Assembly: GCF_006539165.1 (NCBI RefSeq)
Contig: NZ_BJMM01000054.1
Location: 1-38,984 of the forward strand
Length of the DNA stretch: 38,984 nt
Source: Streptomyces cacaoi
GTDB lineage: Bacteria > Actinomycetota > Actinomycetes > Streptomycetales > Streptomycetaceae
Reading direction: 5' to 3'
Notes under the pieces: generated by a model
The model's input: the letters and a program-made list of their open reading frames with translations, nothing else
Told to the model about the DNA's origin: nothing
Database searches by the model: none
Position numbers and translations under genes: made by a program
Shown here: piece by piece, positions 1 to 8,025 of the stretch
Layout: each line of letters begins with the position of its first letter
Position numbering within the stretch: position 1 is the stretch's first letter

Positions 1-112
1 CCCCCGTCGCACCGGCGGGCCCCGCCGGGACGGCCACCGCCGCCAGCACCGCGGCCACGGCGGCGACCACCACGGCTCGGCGGCGCGGCACTCCTCCAGC
101 TCCGGTACGCAC
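1..112 (-). CDS. Secreted protein, N-terminal fragment (signal peptide only)
   Basis: Reading leftwards from a GTG at 112 (or an in-frame GTG at 91, giving MPRRRAVVVAAV...) the frame encodes a classic Sec signal peptide: an Arg-rich n-region (PRRR), a hydrophobic Ala/Val core of about 17 residues, and a small-residue segment (PAGPAGATG) that could hold the cleavage site. The window edge cuts the gene after about 37 codons, so the mature protein and its function are unknown. A weak purine-rich stretch lies before the 112 start. The call rests only on the signal-peptide pattern, so it could be a chance open frame in GC-rich DNA. Confidence 0.5.
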   Translation of the reverse strand, partial: MRTGAGGVPRRRAVVVAAVAAVLAAVAVPAGPAGATG

Positions 113-517
113 ATCGACCCCCAGCGGACTGCCCCGGGCACGCCGACCGCACCCGGTCCGGACCGACGCTGCCGGGCCCGCACCACGCCCGGGTGCCCGG
201 CAGCCGACGTACGCCTGAACATCCCGCCACCGCGAGCCGCCGTCAACACCGGGCGCGCGGGGGGAAGTTCAGCGCCCGGACGCGCACGCCCCGAGCACAC
301 CCACGGGGCCGACCGCGCGGACACGGGCACCCGGCAGCCGCCCCGGACGCACGCGACCGTCACCCGGCGCCTCCGGGCCCGATAGCGCGCACCCCGGCAC
401 CCGGTCCCCAGGCTGGGCCGCCGGGGCACGGTGGGCCCCGCCGCGCGCCACCGAGCCGTTCAGGTCACGGCCGCACCACCCGCTCACGCCACACTGGCGT
501 AGGGCCGCGCCGCCCGC
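113..517. other. Intergenic region, no gene supported
   Basis: About 400 bp between the 3' end of the helicase gene and the secreted-protein start. Open frames exist on both strands, but they are Pro/Arg/Ala/Gly-rich translations typical of antisense frames in high-GC DNA and have no convincing ribosome site. At 481-504 an imperfect copy of the helicase's last codons and stop is repeated 33-34 bp away from the real end. No terminator or promoter can be named with confidence. Confidence 0.5.
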
Positions 518-3334
518 TCAGGCCACGCTGGTGTACGCGACGACACCGCGCAGCATGGCGTCCACGGCCTTCCGCGCGTTCTTCGGCACCGTGCCGGCCG
601 GCGGCGCCGCTGCCGCCAACTGCCCCAGGACGTCGATGACCTGCTTGCACCAGCGCACGAAGTCCCCCGCGGGCATGTCCGCCTCGCGCAGCACCTCGTC
701 CAGCGGATGGCCCTCCGCCCAGCGGTACGCGGCCCACGAGAAGCCCGGATCCGGCTCGCGCTGGCCCACGCCCTCCGTCGCGGCGATCCCGAAGTCCTCC
801 TCCAGGGCGTCCAATCGGCCCCAGATACGCACCATCTCGCCGAGCGCGGTGTGCGCCCTGCCGCCCGGCAGCTTGGGCGGCAGCGCCTCGTCGTTGCTGC
901 GTGCCTCGTACACCAACGCCGAGACACAGGCCGCGAGTTCGGCCGGCGGCAGCCCCTCCCAGACGCCGTCCCGCAGACACTCGGCGGCCAGCAGATCCAG
1001 CTCGCCGTAGAGCCGGGCGAGCAGCCGCCCGTCCTCGGTGATCTCGTCGCCCTCCAGATAGCCCAGCTCCGACAGCAGCCGGTAGACGCGGTCGAAGGTG
1101 CGCGCGATGGTGTTGGTCCGCCCCTCGATCCGGCGCTCCAGCTGCCGGGTGTCCCGCTTGAGCCGCTGATAGCGCTCGGCCCAGCGTGCGTGGTCCTCCC
1201 GCTGGTCGCAGCCGTGGCACGGGTGGCGGCGGATCTCGGCACGCAGCCGCGCGATCTCGGTGTCGTCCGCCGCCGCCGACCGCTGCTTGCGGTGCCGGGG
1301 CGGCGTGAGGTGCCCGGCCTTGGTCCGCAGCGCGGACGCCAGATCACGCCGGGACTGCGGGCTGCGCGCGTTGAAGGACTTCGGGATGCGCATCCGCTCC
1401 AGCGGCTCGACGGGCACCGGGAAGTCCATCGCGCTCAGCCGCTTGACCTGCCGCTGCGCCGTCAGCACCAGCGGACGCGGCCCCTCCGGCTCGCTGAACC
1501 TGTCGTGGCCCCTGCGGTTGCCGGGGCCGCCGCGCGACGGGCTCGCCCCCGGATCCAGGATCAGCGCCAGGCCCGCGAACTTGCCCGTGGGCACATGGAT
1601 CACATCGCCGGGACGCAGCTTCTCCAGCGCGGCGGCCGCCTGCGCCCGGCGCTGTGCCGCGCCCTGCTTGGCCAGCTCCGTCTCCCGGTCCTTCAGCTCC
1701 CGGCGCAGCCGCGCGTACTCCTCGAAATCGCCCAGGTGGCACGTCATGGAGGCGCGGTACCCCTCCAGGCCCTCCTCGTTGCGCTGCACCTGCCGCGAGA
1801 TGCCGACGATCGAGCGGTCCGCCTGGAACTGTGCGAACGACGTCTCCAGCAGCTCCCGCGAACGGTGCCGGCCGAACTGCGAGACGAGGTTGACCGCCAT
1901 GTTGTAGGACGGCTTGAACGAGGAGCGCAGCGGATACGTACGCGCTCCGGCCAGCCCCGCGAGCGCCCCCGGATCCATCCCGCGCTGCCACAGCACGACC
2001 GCGTGGCCCTCGATGTCGATACCGCGCCGCCCGGCCCGCCCGGTGAGCTGGGTGTACTCACCCGGCGTGATGTCCACATGCTGCTCGCCGTTCCACTTGA
2101 CGAGCTTCTCCAGCACGACGGAGCGCGCCGGCATATTGATGCCCAGCGCGAGCGTCTCCGTGGCGAAGACGGCCTTGACCAGGCCCTTCACAAAGAGTTC
2201 CTCGACGATCTCCTTGAACGTCGGCAGCATCCCCGCGTGGTGCGCCGCGATGCCGCGCTCCAGGCCCTCCAGCCACTCGAAGTAACCGAGCACATGGAGA
2301 TCGCGGTCCGGGATGTCGGCCGTGCGCTCCTCGACGATCTCGCGCACCCGCGCCCGCGCCGCGGCGTCGTTGAGCCGCAGCCCCGAGTACAGGCACTGCT
2401 GGACGGCCGCCTCGCAGCCCGCCCTGCTGAAGATGAAGGTGATCGCCGGCAGCAGGCCCTCGGAGTCCAGCCGGTCGATGACCTCGGCGCGGCTCGGCGT
2501 CCACACCCGCGCCCGCTGCCGCCGCTCCCGCTCGCGGTCGGCCGCCCGCTGCGGACGGCCGCGCCGCCGGTCGGCGGGCCGCACCCGGCTGTTCTCCATC
2601 CGGGCGACCCGCTCCAGATCGGGGTTGACCTCGCGCTTCTCCCCTGACTCCTCGAACAGGTCGTACATCCGCCGGCCGACCAGCACGTGCTGCCACAGCG
2701 GCACCGGCCGGTGCTCGGAGACGATCACCTCGGTGTCCCCGCGCACGGTGTCCAGCCAGTCGCCGAACTCCTCCGCGTTGGAGACCGTCGCGGAGAGCGA
2801 GACCAGCGCCACGGACTCCGGCAGATGAATGATCACCTCTTCCCAGACGGCCCCGCGGAAGCGGTCGGAGAGGTAGTGCACCTCGTCCATGACGACATAG
2901 CCGAGGCCGAGCAGGGACTTCGAGCCCGCGTAGAGCATGTTCCGCAGCACCTCGGTCGTCATCACGACGATCGGGGCCTCGGAGTTGACGCTGTTGTCCC
3001 CGGTCAGCAGGCCGACCTTGGCAGCGCCGTACCGCTTCACCAGGTCGCTGTACTTCTGGTTCGACAGCGCCTTGATGGGCGTGGTGTAGAAGCATTTGCG
3101 CCCTTGTTCGAGCGCGAGGTGGACGGCGAACTCGCCCACGATGGTCTTGCCGGAGCCGGTCGGCGCCGCGACCAGCACTCCCTTTCCTGCTTCGAGGGCT
3201 TGGCACGCCTCGATCTGGAACGCGTCCAGAGCGAAGTCGTACAGGTCACGGAACGGGGCGAGAGCGGTGGCCTGCTCAGCGGCACGCTTGCGAGCCGCCG
3301 CATACCGCTCGGCCGGGGACAGGTCGTCGGTCAT
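518..3334 (-). CDS. helY: HelY-type DEVH-box Ski2-like RNA helicase
   Basis: A 938-residue ATP-dependent helicase of the Ski2/Mtr4 superfamily, the actinobacterial HelY type, presumed to act in cytoplasmic RNA processing or decay. Visible motifs are Walker A APTGSGKT (about 57-64), the DEVH box (150-153), the SAT motif III (SATVSN), motif VI (TGRAGRRGID), and a C-terminal DSHCT region with the conserved HPCHGC cysteines and a helical end. A charged Arg-rich insertion (RRRGRPQRAADRERE) between the RecA-like domains is variable linker. The ATG at 3334 was chosen because GGAG lies 6-7 nt upstream; an in-frame ATG 11 codons earlier lacks a ribosome site. It follows tatA-tatC on the same strand. 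Length and motifs fit the family throughout, and the exact RNA substrate is unknown. Confidence 0.93.
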   Translation of the reverse strand: MTDDLSPAERYAAARKRAAEQATALAPFRDLYDFALDAFQIEACQALEAGKGVLVAAPTGSGKTIVGEFAVHLALEQGRKCFYTTPIKALSNQKYSDLVKRYGAAKVGLLTGDNSVNSEAPIVVMTTEVLRNMLYAGSKSLLGLGYVVMDEVHYLSDRFRGAVWEEVIIHLPESVALVSLSATVSNAEEFGDWLDTVRGDTEVIVSEHRPVPLWQHVLVGRRMYDLFEESGEKREVNPDLERVARMENSRVRPADRRRGRPQRAADRERERRQRARVWTPSRAEVIDRLDSEGLLPAITFIFSRAGCEAAVQQCLYSGLRLNDAAARARVREIVEERTADIPDRDLHVLGYFEWLEGLERGIAAHHAGMLPTFKEIVEELFVKGLVKAVFATETLALGINMPARSVVLEKLVKWNGEQHVDITPGEYTQLTGRAGRRGIDIEGHAVVLWQRGMDPGALAGLAGARTYPLRSSFKPSYNMAVNLVSQFGRHRSRELLETSFAQFQADRSIVGISRQVQRNEEGLEGYRASMTCHLGDFEEYARLRRELKDRETELAKQGAAQRRAQAAAALEKLRPGDVIHVPTGKFAGLALILDPGASPSRGGPGNRRGHDRFSEPEGPRPLVLTAQRQVKRLSAMDFPVPVEPLERMRIPKSFNARSPQSRRDLASALRTKAGHLTPPRHRKQRSAAADDTEIARLRAEIRRHPCHGCDQREDHARWAERYQRLKRDTRQLERRIEGRTNTIARTFDRVYRLLSELGYLEGDEITEDGRLLARLYGELDLLAAECLRDGVWEGLPPAELAACVSALVYEARSNDEALPPKLPGGRAHTALGEMVRIWGRLDALEEDFGIAATEGVGQREPDPGFSWAAYRWAEGHPLDEVLREADMPAGDFVRWCKQVIDVLGQLAAAAPPAGTVPKNARKAVDAMLRGVVAYTSVA

Positions 3335-3404
3335 CGTGTCTCCGAGCGTACCGGCCCGCACCGTCACCGCTCACGATCTTTACCGGCACATGACACAAAA
3401 GCCC

Positions 3405-3421
3405 AGGTCAACCGAGGTCAA
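3405..3421. repeat. Tandem AGGTCAA direct repeat upstream of helY
   Basis: AGGTCAA occurs at 3405-3411 and again at 3415-3421, exactly 10 bp apart, so both copies lie on the same DNA face. On the transcribed strand they read TTGACCT, i.e. two -35-like boxes about 75 bp before the helY start. The best downstream -10 candidate (TAAAGA) is 23 bp away, too far for a standard promoter, so this may be an activator or repressor site. Confidence 0.35.
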
Positions 3422-3471
3422 CGACGATCGGACGGCGGCGTACGGCGAGCGGAACGGACGCTCGCCGCCGC

Positions 3472-4425
3472 TCAGGTGGCGTCGTCGTACCCGTTCATCC
3501 GCCGCGGCTCGTCACCGTCGTCGTCGGAGCGCGGGGACGGCACGGCGTCGGGGGCGCCGACGGACTCCGGCGTGTGGTCGAGCGAGGACGCCTCGTCGTC
3601 GCTCAGCTCCCCGTAGGGATCGGCACGCCGCCGCCTGCGGTCGTTGAACAGGGCGATGCCGACGGCCCCGAAGTAGAGGACGACGATCGGCGCGGCCAGC
3701 GCGCACATCGTGAGCGGGTCACCGGTCGGGGTGGCGACGGCGGAGAAGATCGTGATGCAGAGCACCATCACCCGCCACCAGCCCAGCATGCGCTTGCCGG
3801 ACAGGATGCCGCCGAGGTTGAGCAGCACGAGCAGCAGCGGCAGTTCGAAGGCGAGCCCGAAGACCACGACGAGCCGGGTGATGATGTCCAGGAAGTCGTC
3901 GAGCGGGATGAGGTTGCCCGCGCCCTCCGGGCTGAAGTCCAGCAGCGTCTTCGCGGCGGCGGGCAGGATCACGTACGCCAGGCAGGCACCCGCGACGAAG
4001 AGCGGCACACCGAACCCGACGAAGGAGCGCGCGTACCTCTTCTCGTGCCTGTGCAGACCGGGGGCGAGGAAACCCCACAGCTGGTAGAGCCAGACCGGCG
4101 AGGCGATGACGACGCCCGCGGTCAACGACACCTTGAGCATGATCGTGAAGGGCGCGATCAGGCCGTTGATGGTGATCTCGGCGCAGGTCTCGCCTTCCTT
4201 GGCGGCCTCACCGAAACCCTTGGTGCACCCGACCGATTCCCGGACGGGGTTCATCAGGAAGTCGGCGATCTGCTTGTAGTAGATCATCGCCACGACGGTG
4301 ACGACGAGCACCGCCAGCACCGACTTCATCAAGCGATTGCGCAACTCCCGCAGGTGCTCCGCAAGGGGCATCCGCCCTTCCGGGTCCTTCCGCGGCTTGC
4401 CCTGGTTGCGGGCCGACTTGAGCAA
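3472..4425 (-). CDS. tatC: Sec-independent protein translocase TatC
   Basis: TatC is the multispanning core of the twin-arginine translocase and binds the RR signal peptide of folded exported proteins. The 317-residue product has the family hallmarks: the N-terminal MPLAEHLRELRNRL segment after a charged lead, then six hydrophobic spans with the conserved periplasmic and cytoplasmic loops (for example LYQLWGFLAPGLHRHEKR and FGLAFELPLLLVLL). The C-terminal tail of about 60 residues is hydrophilic and acidic (DDEASSLDHTPE, RSDDDGDE), longer than in enterobacteria as is usual in actinomycetes. The start is TTG with GAGGAC 8-10 nt upstream; the next in-frame ATG (MPLAE) is a possible alternative. 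It lies 107 bp behind tatA. No tatB is in the window. Confidence 0.96.
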   Translation of the reverse strand: MLKSARNQGKPRKDPEGRMPLAEHLRELRNRLMKSVLAVLVVTVVAMIYYKQIADFLMNPVRESVGCTKGFGEAAKEGETCAEITINGLIAPFTIMLKVSLTAGVVIASPVWLYQLWGFLAPGLHRHEKRYARSFVGFGVPLFVAGACLAYVILPAAAKTLLDFSPEGAGNLIPLDDFLDIITRLVVVFGLAFELPLLLVLLNLGGILSGKRMLGWWRVMVLCITIFSAVATPTGDPLTMCALAAPIVVLYFGAVGIALFNDRRRRRADPYGELSDDEASSLDHTPESVGAPDAVPSPRSDDDGDEPRRMNGYDDAT

Positions 4426-4532
4426 CCCTCGTCCTCAGTCTCGAAGTGTCGGATACGGCTGACGGCTGCGGCACGCGCGCCGTCCGGCCGTCGGGAGACG
4501 GTCCCGGACCGGCCGTACAGGAGCTGGGTGGA

Positions 4533-4820
4533 TCAGCTCTTCTGCTGGTTCGGCTCGGTCACGGGCCGGGACGTGGACACATCGCCGGGGGCGGCCTGGA
4601 TCGTGCGGGCGGACTGCTGGGCGTCGCCGGACTTGGCGGCGTCCGTCTCGCTCTCCGCGCCGGAGCCGCCCTCCTTCTTCATCTGCTTGGCCTCGCTCTT
4701 GAGGATGCGGGCCGACTTGCCGAGCGAACGGGCCATGTCCGGAAGCTTCTTGGCGCCGAACAGCAGCAGGATGACCAGGATGATCAGTACGATCTCCAGG
4801 GGCTTCAGATTGCCGATCAT
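4533..4820 (-). CDS. tatA: Sec-independent protein translocase TatA
   Basis: A 95-residue TatA: a short N-terminal transmembrane helix (LEIVLIILVILLLFGAKKLP) with the FGxKKLP hinge at its end, an amphipathic helix (DMARSLGKSARILKSEAKQM), and an acidic, Gln-rich disordered tail. TatA oligomers form the translocation element of the Tat system with TatC. It starts at ATG 4820 and is followed by tatC on the same strand, so a tatAC unit is likely. The 258-bp upstream gap gives room for its own promoter. The many Tat substrates of streptomycetes make this a core export gene. Confidence 0.95.
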   Translation of the reverse strand: MIGNLKPLEIVLIILVILLLFGAKKLPDMARSLGKSARILKSEAKQMKKEGGSGAESETDAAKSGDAQQSARTIQAAPGDVSTSRPVTEPNQQKS

Positions 4821-4905
4821 GTGCCACTACCTTCTCGCCGGGGGACGTGTGTCCTTGCCTGCCTGTGTTGCGGACTGGCTGCGCCGCGCTGACGTGCTGG
4901 CAGCG

Positions 4906-4936
4906 ATCGTAACCCTGCGGAGTGAACACCGGGCAA
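4906..4936 (-). promoter_or_regulatory. Candidate tatA promoter
   Basis: On the minus strand TTGCCC (4936-4931) precedes TACGAT (4911-4906) with a 19-bp spacer. The -10 matches TATAAT at four of six positions, but the spacer is longer than ideal. It would give a leader of about 80 nt for tatA. Weak call based on two hexamers only. Confidence 0.3.
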
Positions 4937-5078
4937 TCCCCGTGCATCCGTCCGATTGCGGCTCCAGCCGTCGCCGACGCGGCATCGAGTTCGCAAAACA
5001 GCGTACCCCCGGAACATCCGGACCAGGAGACCGCCTGCCACCACCCGTCGGAGCCCGGCGGCCCCGCCCGCGGTGGCG

Positions 5079-5309
5079 CTATGTCTCGTAAGGGTCTTGC
5101 GTCTCGCCGGAGCCCGCTCCCCGCGAGGCCCGCGCCGCCAGCGGGAGCGCCGCACGCTCCAGGTTCTCGGCCGCCTTGGTGATCCGCTCCGAACCGTCCC
5201 CCACCGCGCGTGAGAAACGGCGCACTTCGAGCCCGACGCGTACGGCGAGCACCCCGAGCACGGCGATCCCGCAGAAGGCGAGCGCCAAGAACACCATCGG
5301 CCAGAGCAT
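5079..5309 (-). CDS. Small single-span membrane protein, unknown function
   Basis: A 76-residue protein with one strong N-terminal transmembrane helix (MLWPMVFLALAFCGIAVLGVLAVRVGL) followed by a charged helical region (EVRRFSRAVGDGSERITKAAENLERAAL) likely to form an amphipathic or coiled helix in the cytoplasm. No catalytic motif is visible. It sits between pafC and tatA on the same strand, and a homologue at this place is, as I recall, usual in Streptomyces. The ATG at 5309 has no ribosome site; instead a TAGGCT box ends 6 bp before it, suggesting a leaderless transcript. The topology resembles small membrane accessory proteins, but no function can be assigned. Confidence 0.75.
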   Translation of the reverse strand: MLWPMVFLALAFCGIAVLGVLAVRVGLEVRRFSRAVGDGSERITKAAENLERAALPLAARASRGAGSGETQDPYET

Positions 5310-5315
5310 GGGGGA

Positions 5316-5321
5316 AGCCTA
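5316..5321 (-). promoter_or_regulatory. Candidate -10 box for a leaderless transcript of the small membrane protein
   Basis: TAGGCT on the minus strand (5321-5316) fits TAnnnT and ends 6 bp before the ATG at 5309, so transcription would start at or next to the start codon. There is no Shine-Dalgarno sequence between them. No clear -35 hexamer is seen at 17-18 bp. Confidence 0.4.
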
Positions 5322-5472
5322 GTGCCTGCCGGGCCCCGCCCCTGCCCCCGGGCCCGCGCGCGAAGAGCGGACCGGCCGGACCGGGCGCTCCCCGGTCACC
5401 CCGGCCGGGCGGACCTCACCGGGCCCGCCGCGCCGCCCCGGCCGGACCCGGCGAGGACACCGGCGGAAGCGC

Positions 5473-6435
5473 TCACTCCCCGTAAGCGGCAAGGGCCTTG
5501 CGTGCGGCGTCCCGTGCGCTCTCCGCCAGCTCCACCGGCGCCGTGATGCGCCCGTCCCGGCCCAGCCGCAGGGCCAGCCGGCGCAGCGAGGCGGGCTCCG
5601 GCGTCCGCAGGGTGATGCGCAGCCCGCCGTCGGACAGCTCCTCCGCGCTGTCGTGCGGGTAGTACTCCGCGACCCAGCGCCCACCGGGCCCGACCTCGAC
5701 GACGACCTCCGGGTCACCGGCGGCGGGCTGGACCAGGCCGGCGCTCAGATCGCGCGGCTCGATCGCCGGCGGGTCGGCGCGCTCGTCCAGCAGCTTGATC
5801 TCGGCGACACGGTCCAGCCGGAAGGTGCGCCGTGCCTCGGACAGATGGCACCACGCCTCCACGTACGTGTGACCCACGGCGAACAGCCGGATCGGGTCGA
5901 CCTCGCGTTCGGTCAGCTCGTCCCGGGCCGGCGAGTAGTACCGCAGCCACAGCCGGCGCCGCTCGGCGATCGCCCGGTCGACGTCGGCGAAGACGCCGCC
6001 CTCGGACTCGAACGTCACCGAGAGCCGGGCGCTGGCGCCGGCGTTCTCCCCGGCCGCCGTCTCCAGCTTGGCCGTGGCCCGCTGGAGCGCGTCCCTGTCG
6101 CTCTCGCGCAGGCCCGGCAGCGTCGCGACGGCGCGCGCCGCCACCAGCAGCGCCGTGGCCTCGTCGGCCGCCAGCCGCAGCGGCTGCGCGGTGTCGCTGC
6201 CGAGGGTCTCGGCGTTCCGCCACCAGATGCGCTCGCCGTCGGTGTCGATCTCCAGCAGATCGCCGCCGCGGAAGCTCGTCCCGCACATCGGCAGCACGTT
6301 CAGATCGGAGATCAGCTCGTCCGCGCTGATGCCGAAGGCACGGGCGACCTCCTCGACCCGGGCGCCCGGCCGGTCCTTCAGATAGGTGACCAGCGAGAGC
6401 ATCCTGCGGGTCTGGTCGATGGCGTTGGCTGCCAT
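5473..6435 (-). CDS. pafC: PafC, WYL-domain DNA-damage response regulator
   Basis: A 320-residue transcription factor with an N-terminal winged-helix DNA-binding domain (ARVEEVARAFGISADELISDLNVL, about 25-50), a middle region, and a WYL ligand-sensing domain (IAERRRLWLRYYSPARDELTEREVDPIRLFAVGHTYVEAWC). It ends with a WCX-type domain. In mycobacteria PafC forms a heterodimer with PafB that directs RNA polymerase to RecA-independent DNA-damage promoters, probably sensing single-stranded nucleic acid through WYL. It begins 15 bp after the pafB stop with GGGGAG before the ATG, so the two are co-expressed. Length is typical. Family and context agree; its targets here are inferred. Confidence 0.93.
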   Translation of the reverse strand: MAANAIDQTRRMLSLVTYLKDRPGARVEEVARAFGISADELISDLNVLPMCGTSFRGGDLLEIDTDGERIWWRNAETLGSDTAQPLRLAADEATALLVAARAVATLPGLRESDRDALQRATAKLETAAGENAGASARLSVTFESEGGVFADVDRAIAERRRLWLRYYSPARDELTEREVDPIRLFAVGHTYVEAWCHLSEARRTFRLDRVAEIKLLDERADPPAIEPRDLSAGLVQPAAGDPEVVVEVGPGGRWVAEYYPHDSAEELSDGGLRITLRTPEPASLRRLALRLGRDGRITAPVELAESARDAARKALAAYGE

Positions 6436-6450
6436 GCGTCGCTTCTCCCC

Positions 6451-7431
6451 TCAGCCCTGGGCCACGGCACGCAGCCGGTCGACGACATCGGCACGCAGCT
6501 CGTCCGGCCCCAGCACGACCACGTCCGGGCCGAACTCGACCAGCCAGGCGTCCAGCCCGTGCCCGTACGGGATCTCCAACTCGTCCCAGCCGTCGCCCCG
6601 TTCGCACACCGAGAGCGCCCGGGCCCGCAGCGGATAGCCGGCCCCGCTGCGCAGCTTGATACGGGCCGTGGCGGTGGCGCTCTCCCCGGCCCAGCGCTCG
6701 ACGGTCTCGCGGACCGTCACCTGATCGGGTACCGGCGCGGTGAAGGCTCCCGCGCGCGAGCGCACGGCCGAGGTGATGCGCGAGAGCCGGAAGACCCGCT
6801 CGGCCTTCCGGTCGCGGTCCCAGCCGGCCAGGTACCAGTGGCCGCGCCAGCACTCCAGCGTCCACGGTTCGACCTGGCGGCGCTCGGAGCGGGCGGCGTT
6901 CGACTTGCGGTACTCGAAGACGACGAGCCGACGGTCGCGGCAGGCGAGCATCAGCGGCTCGAACGCCGCCTCCCGCGCCGGGATATGGGGCTCCAGCGTG
7001 CTCAGCCGGCCCTCCGTGCGCTGCTCCGGCACCGTCACACCCGGCATGCCCCCGGCGGCGTGCAGTTTCTGGAGGGCGCCGCTGGCCGCCGAGGCGAGCC
7101 GTGCCTGCTGCCAGACCCTGGCCGCCAGGCCCAGCGCGGTGGCCTCGGCCGCGTCCAGCGTGATCGGCGGCAGCCGGTTGCTGTCCCGGCGGGCGACATA
7201 GGCGACCTCGCCGTCGAGATTCTCGACCGTGTCGATGACGAGCCCCAGCTCGCGCAGATCGTCCTTGTCCCGCTCGAACATCCGGTTGAAGGACTCTTCG
7301 TGCTCGCCCTGGCCGAACGCCTCGACGTACGCCTCGATGGACTGGCGCAGCTCACGCTTGGTCAGCGGGCGCCGGGCCCCCAGCAGGCACAGCGCCAGAT
7401 TCATCAGCCGCTCGGCCTTGGCAATCGCCAT
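6451..7431 (-). CDS. pafB: PafB, WYL-domain DNA-damage response regulator
   Basis: A 326-residue partner of PafC. It has an N-terminal winged helix (ERLMNLALCLLGARRPLTKRELRQSIEAY), a linker with the FxRMFERDKDDLRELG segment typical of this family, and a WYL domain (RDRRLVVFEYRKS...RRQVEPWTLECWRGHWYLAGWDRDRKAERVFRLSRI, split here for reading). PafB and PafC together activate RecA-independent repair genes in mycobacteria; despite the name, neither is needed for pupylation. The ATG at 7431 follows AGAGGG. Upstream lie a promoter candidate and, beyond it, the terminator of the FKBP gene, so pafB starts a new unit. Two candidate target promoters are found in this window at 15474-15496 and 23098-23120. 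Confidence 0.93.
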   Translation of the reverse strand: MAIAKAERLMNLALCLLGARRPLTKRELRQSIEAYVEAFGQGEHEESFNRMFERDKDDLRELGLVIDTVENLDGEVAYVARRDSNRLPPITLDAAEATALGLAARVWQQARLASAASGALQKLHAAGGMPGVTVPEQRTEGRLSTLEPHIPAREAAFEPLMLACRDRRLVVFEYRKSNAARSERRQVEPWTLECWRGHWYLAGWDRDRKAERVFRLSRITSAVRSRAGAFTAPVPDQVTVRETVERWAGESATATARIKLRSGAGYPLRARALSVCERGDGWDELEIPYGHGLDAWLVEFGPDVVVLGPDELRADVVDRLRAVAQG

Positions 7432-7509
7432 GGGTACCCTCTTGCCCTCTCTCCTGCTTGTCCCGGCCGGGGCCCCGGGAGCCTCCCCCCACGGTGCAGC
7501 CGGCAGTCG

Positions 7510-7537
7510 ACCGTACCGCCACGGCGACGAACCGCAA
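7510..7537 (-). promoter_or_regulatory. Candidate pafBC promoter
   Basis: On the minus strand TTGCGG (7537-7532) and TACGGT (7515-7510) are separated by 16 bp, a plausible housekeeping sigma arrangement with TAnnnT as -10. It would leave a leader of about 70 nt before the pafB ATG. The -35 overlaps the T-run of the upstream FKBP terminator, so the end of one unit and the start of the next are abutted. Confidence 0.4.
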
Positions 7538-7573
7538 AAGCCGGGAGCCCCGCCGCTGGGCGGGGCTCCCGGC
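7536..7573 (-). terminator. Rho-independent terminator of the FKBP gene
   Basis: A perfect 15-bp stem (arms 7540-7554 and 7559-7573, GCCGGGAGCCCCGCC and its complement) with a GCTG loop. On the minus strand it is followed directly by TTTT (7539-7536). It lies 19 bp after the FKBP stop codon. This is the clearest intrinsic terminator in the window. Confidence 0.85.
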
Positions 7574-7592
7574 CGAAGGACGTCCCTGCGTG

Positions 7593-7967
7593 TCAGACGG
7601 CGACGAGATCGCAGACGAAGATCAGCGTCTCGTTCGGCTTGATCCGTCCGCCGCCCGCGCCGCGCTCACCGTAGGCGAGGTGCGCGGGGATGGTCAGCCG
7701 ACGGCGCCCGCCGACCTTCATGCCCTGGACACCGCGGTCCCAGCCGTCGATGACCTGGCCGGCGCCGAGCTGGAACTGGAGCGGCTTGCCCCGGTTCCAG
7801 CTCGCGTCGAACTCCTCACCGGTGGAGAAGGAGACTCCCACGTAGTGGACGGAGACGTTGTCCCCGGCCTTCGCCTCGGGGCCGTCCCCCTCCCACAGGT
7901 CCTGGATCTCGAGGTCGGCCGGCGGCTCGCCCTCGGGGAAGTCGACCTCGGGCTTGTCGATGCTCAC
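7593..7967 (-). CDS. Cytoplasmic FKBP-type peptidyl-prolyl isomerase
   Basis: A 124-residue single-domain FKBP that catalyses cis-trans isomerisation of Xaa-Pro bonds. The family core is intact: VSVHYVGVSFSTGEEFDASW, the PLQFQLGAGQVIDGWDRGVQGMKVG segment with the active-site Val-Ile-x-Gly-Trp, AHLAYG, and IKPNETLIFVCDL. No signal peptide is present, so it is cytoplasmic. The GTG at 7967 (VSIDKPEVDF) is favoured because TAGGAGC lies 7-8 nt upstream; an ATG 11 codons earlier would add an unlikely Arg/Phe stretch. It follows the FKBP lipoprotein by 58 bp and ends before a strong terminator, so the two FKBP genes probably form one unit. Confidence 0.93.
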   Translation of the reverse strand: MSIDKPEVDFPEGEPPADLEIQDLWEGDGPEAKAGDNVSVHYVGVSFSTGEEFDASWNRGKPLQFQLGAGQVIDGWDRGVQGMKVGGRRRLTIPAHLAYGERGAGGGRIKPNETLIFVCDLVAV

Positions 7968-8025
7968 GAAACTGCTCCTACGGAAGAATCTGAAGGACAA
8001 CCGCGCCAGTCTGTCACGGAAGCGA

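Noticed and set aside
707..2647. Long open frames antisense to helY, and similar ones antisense to dop, arc, metH and glpK
   Set aside because: They are Arg/Pro/Ala-rich mirror frames of strong genes with third-position GC bias; none has a ribosome site or recognisable domain.
3380..3404. RecA-NDp motif upstream of helY (TGTCATG then TAAAGA)
   Set aside because: The distance between TGTCR and the TA box is 8 instead of 11 bases, and the -35 direct repeats do not fit.
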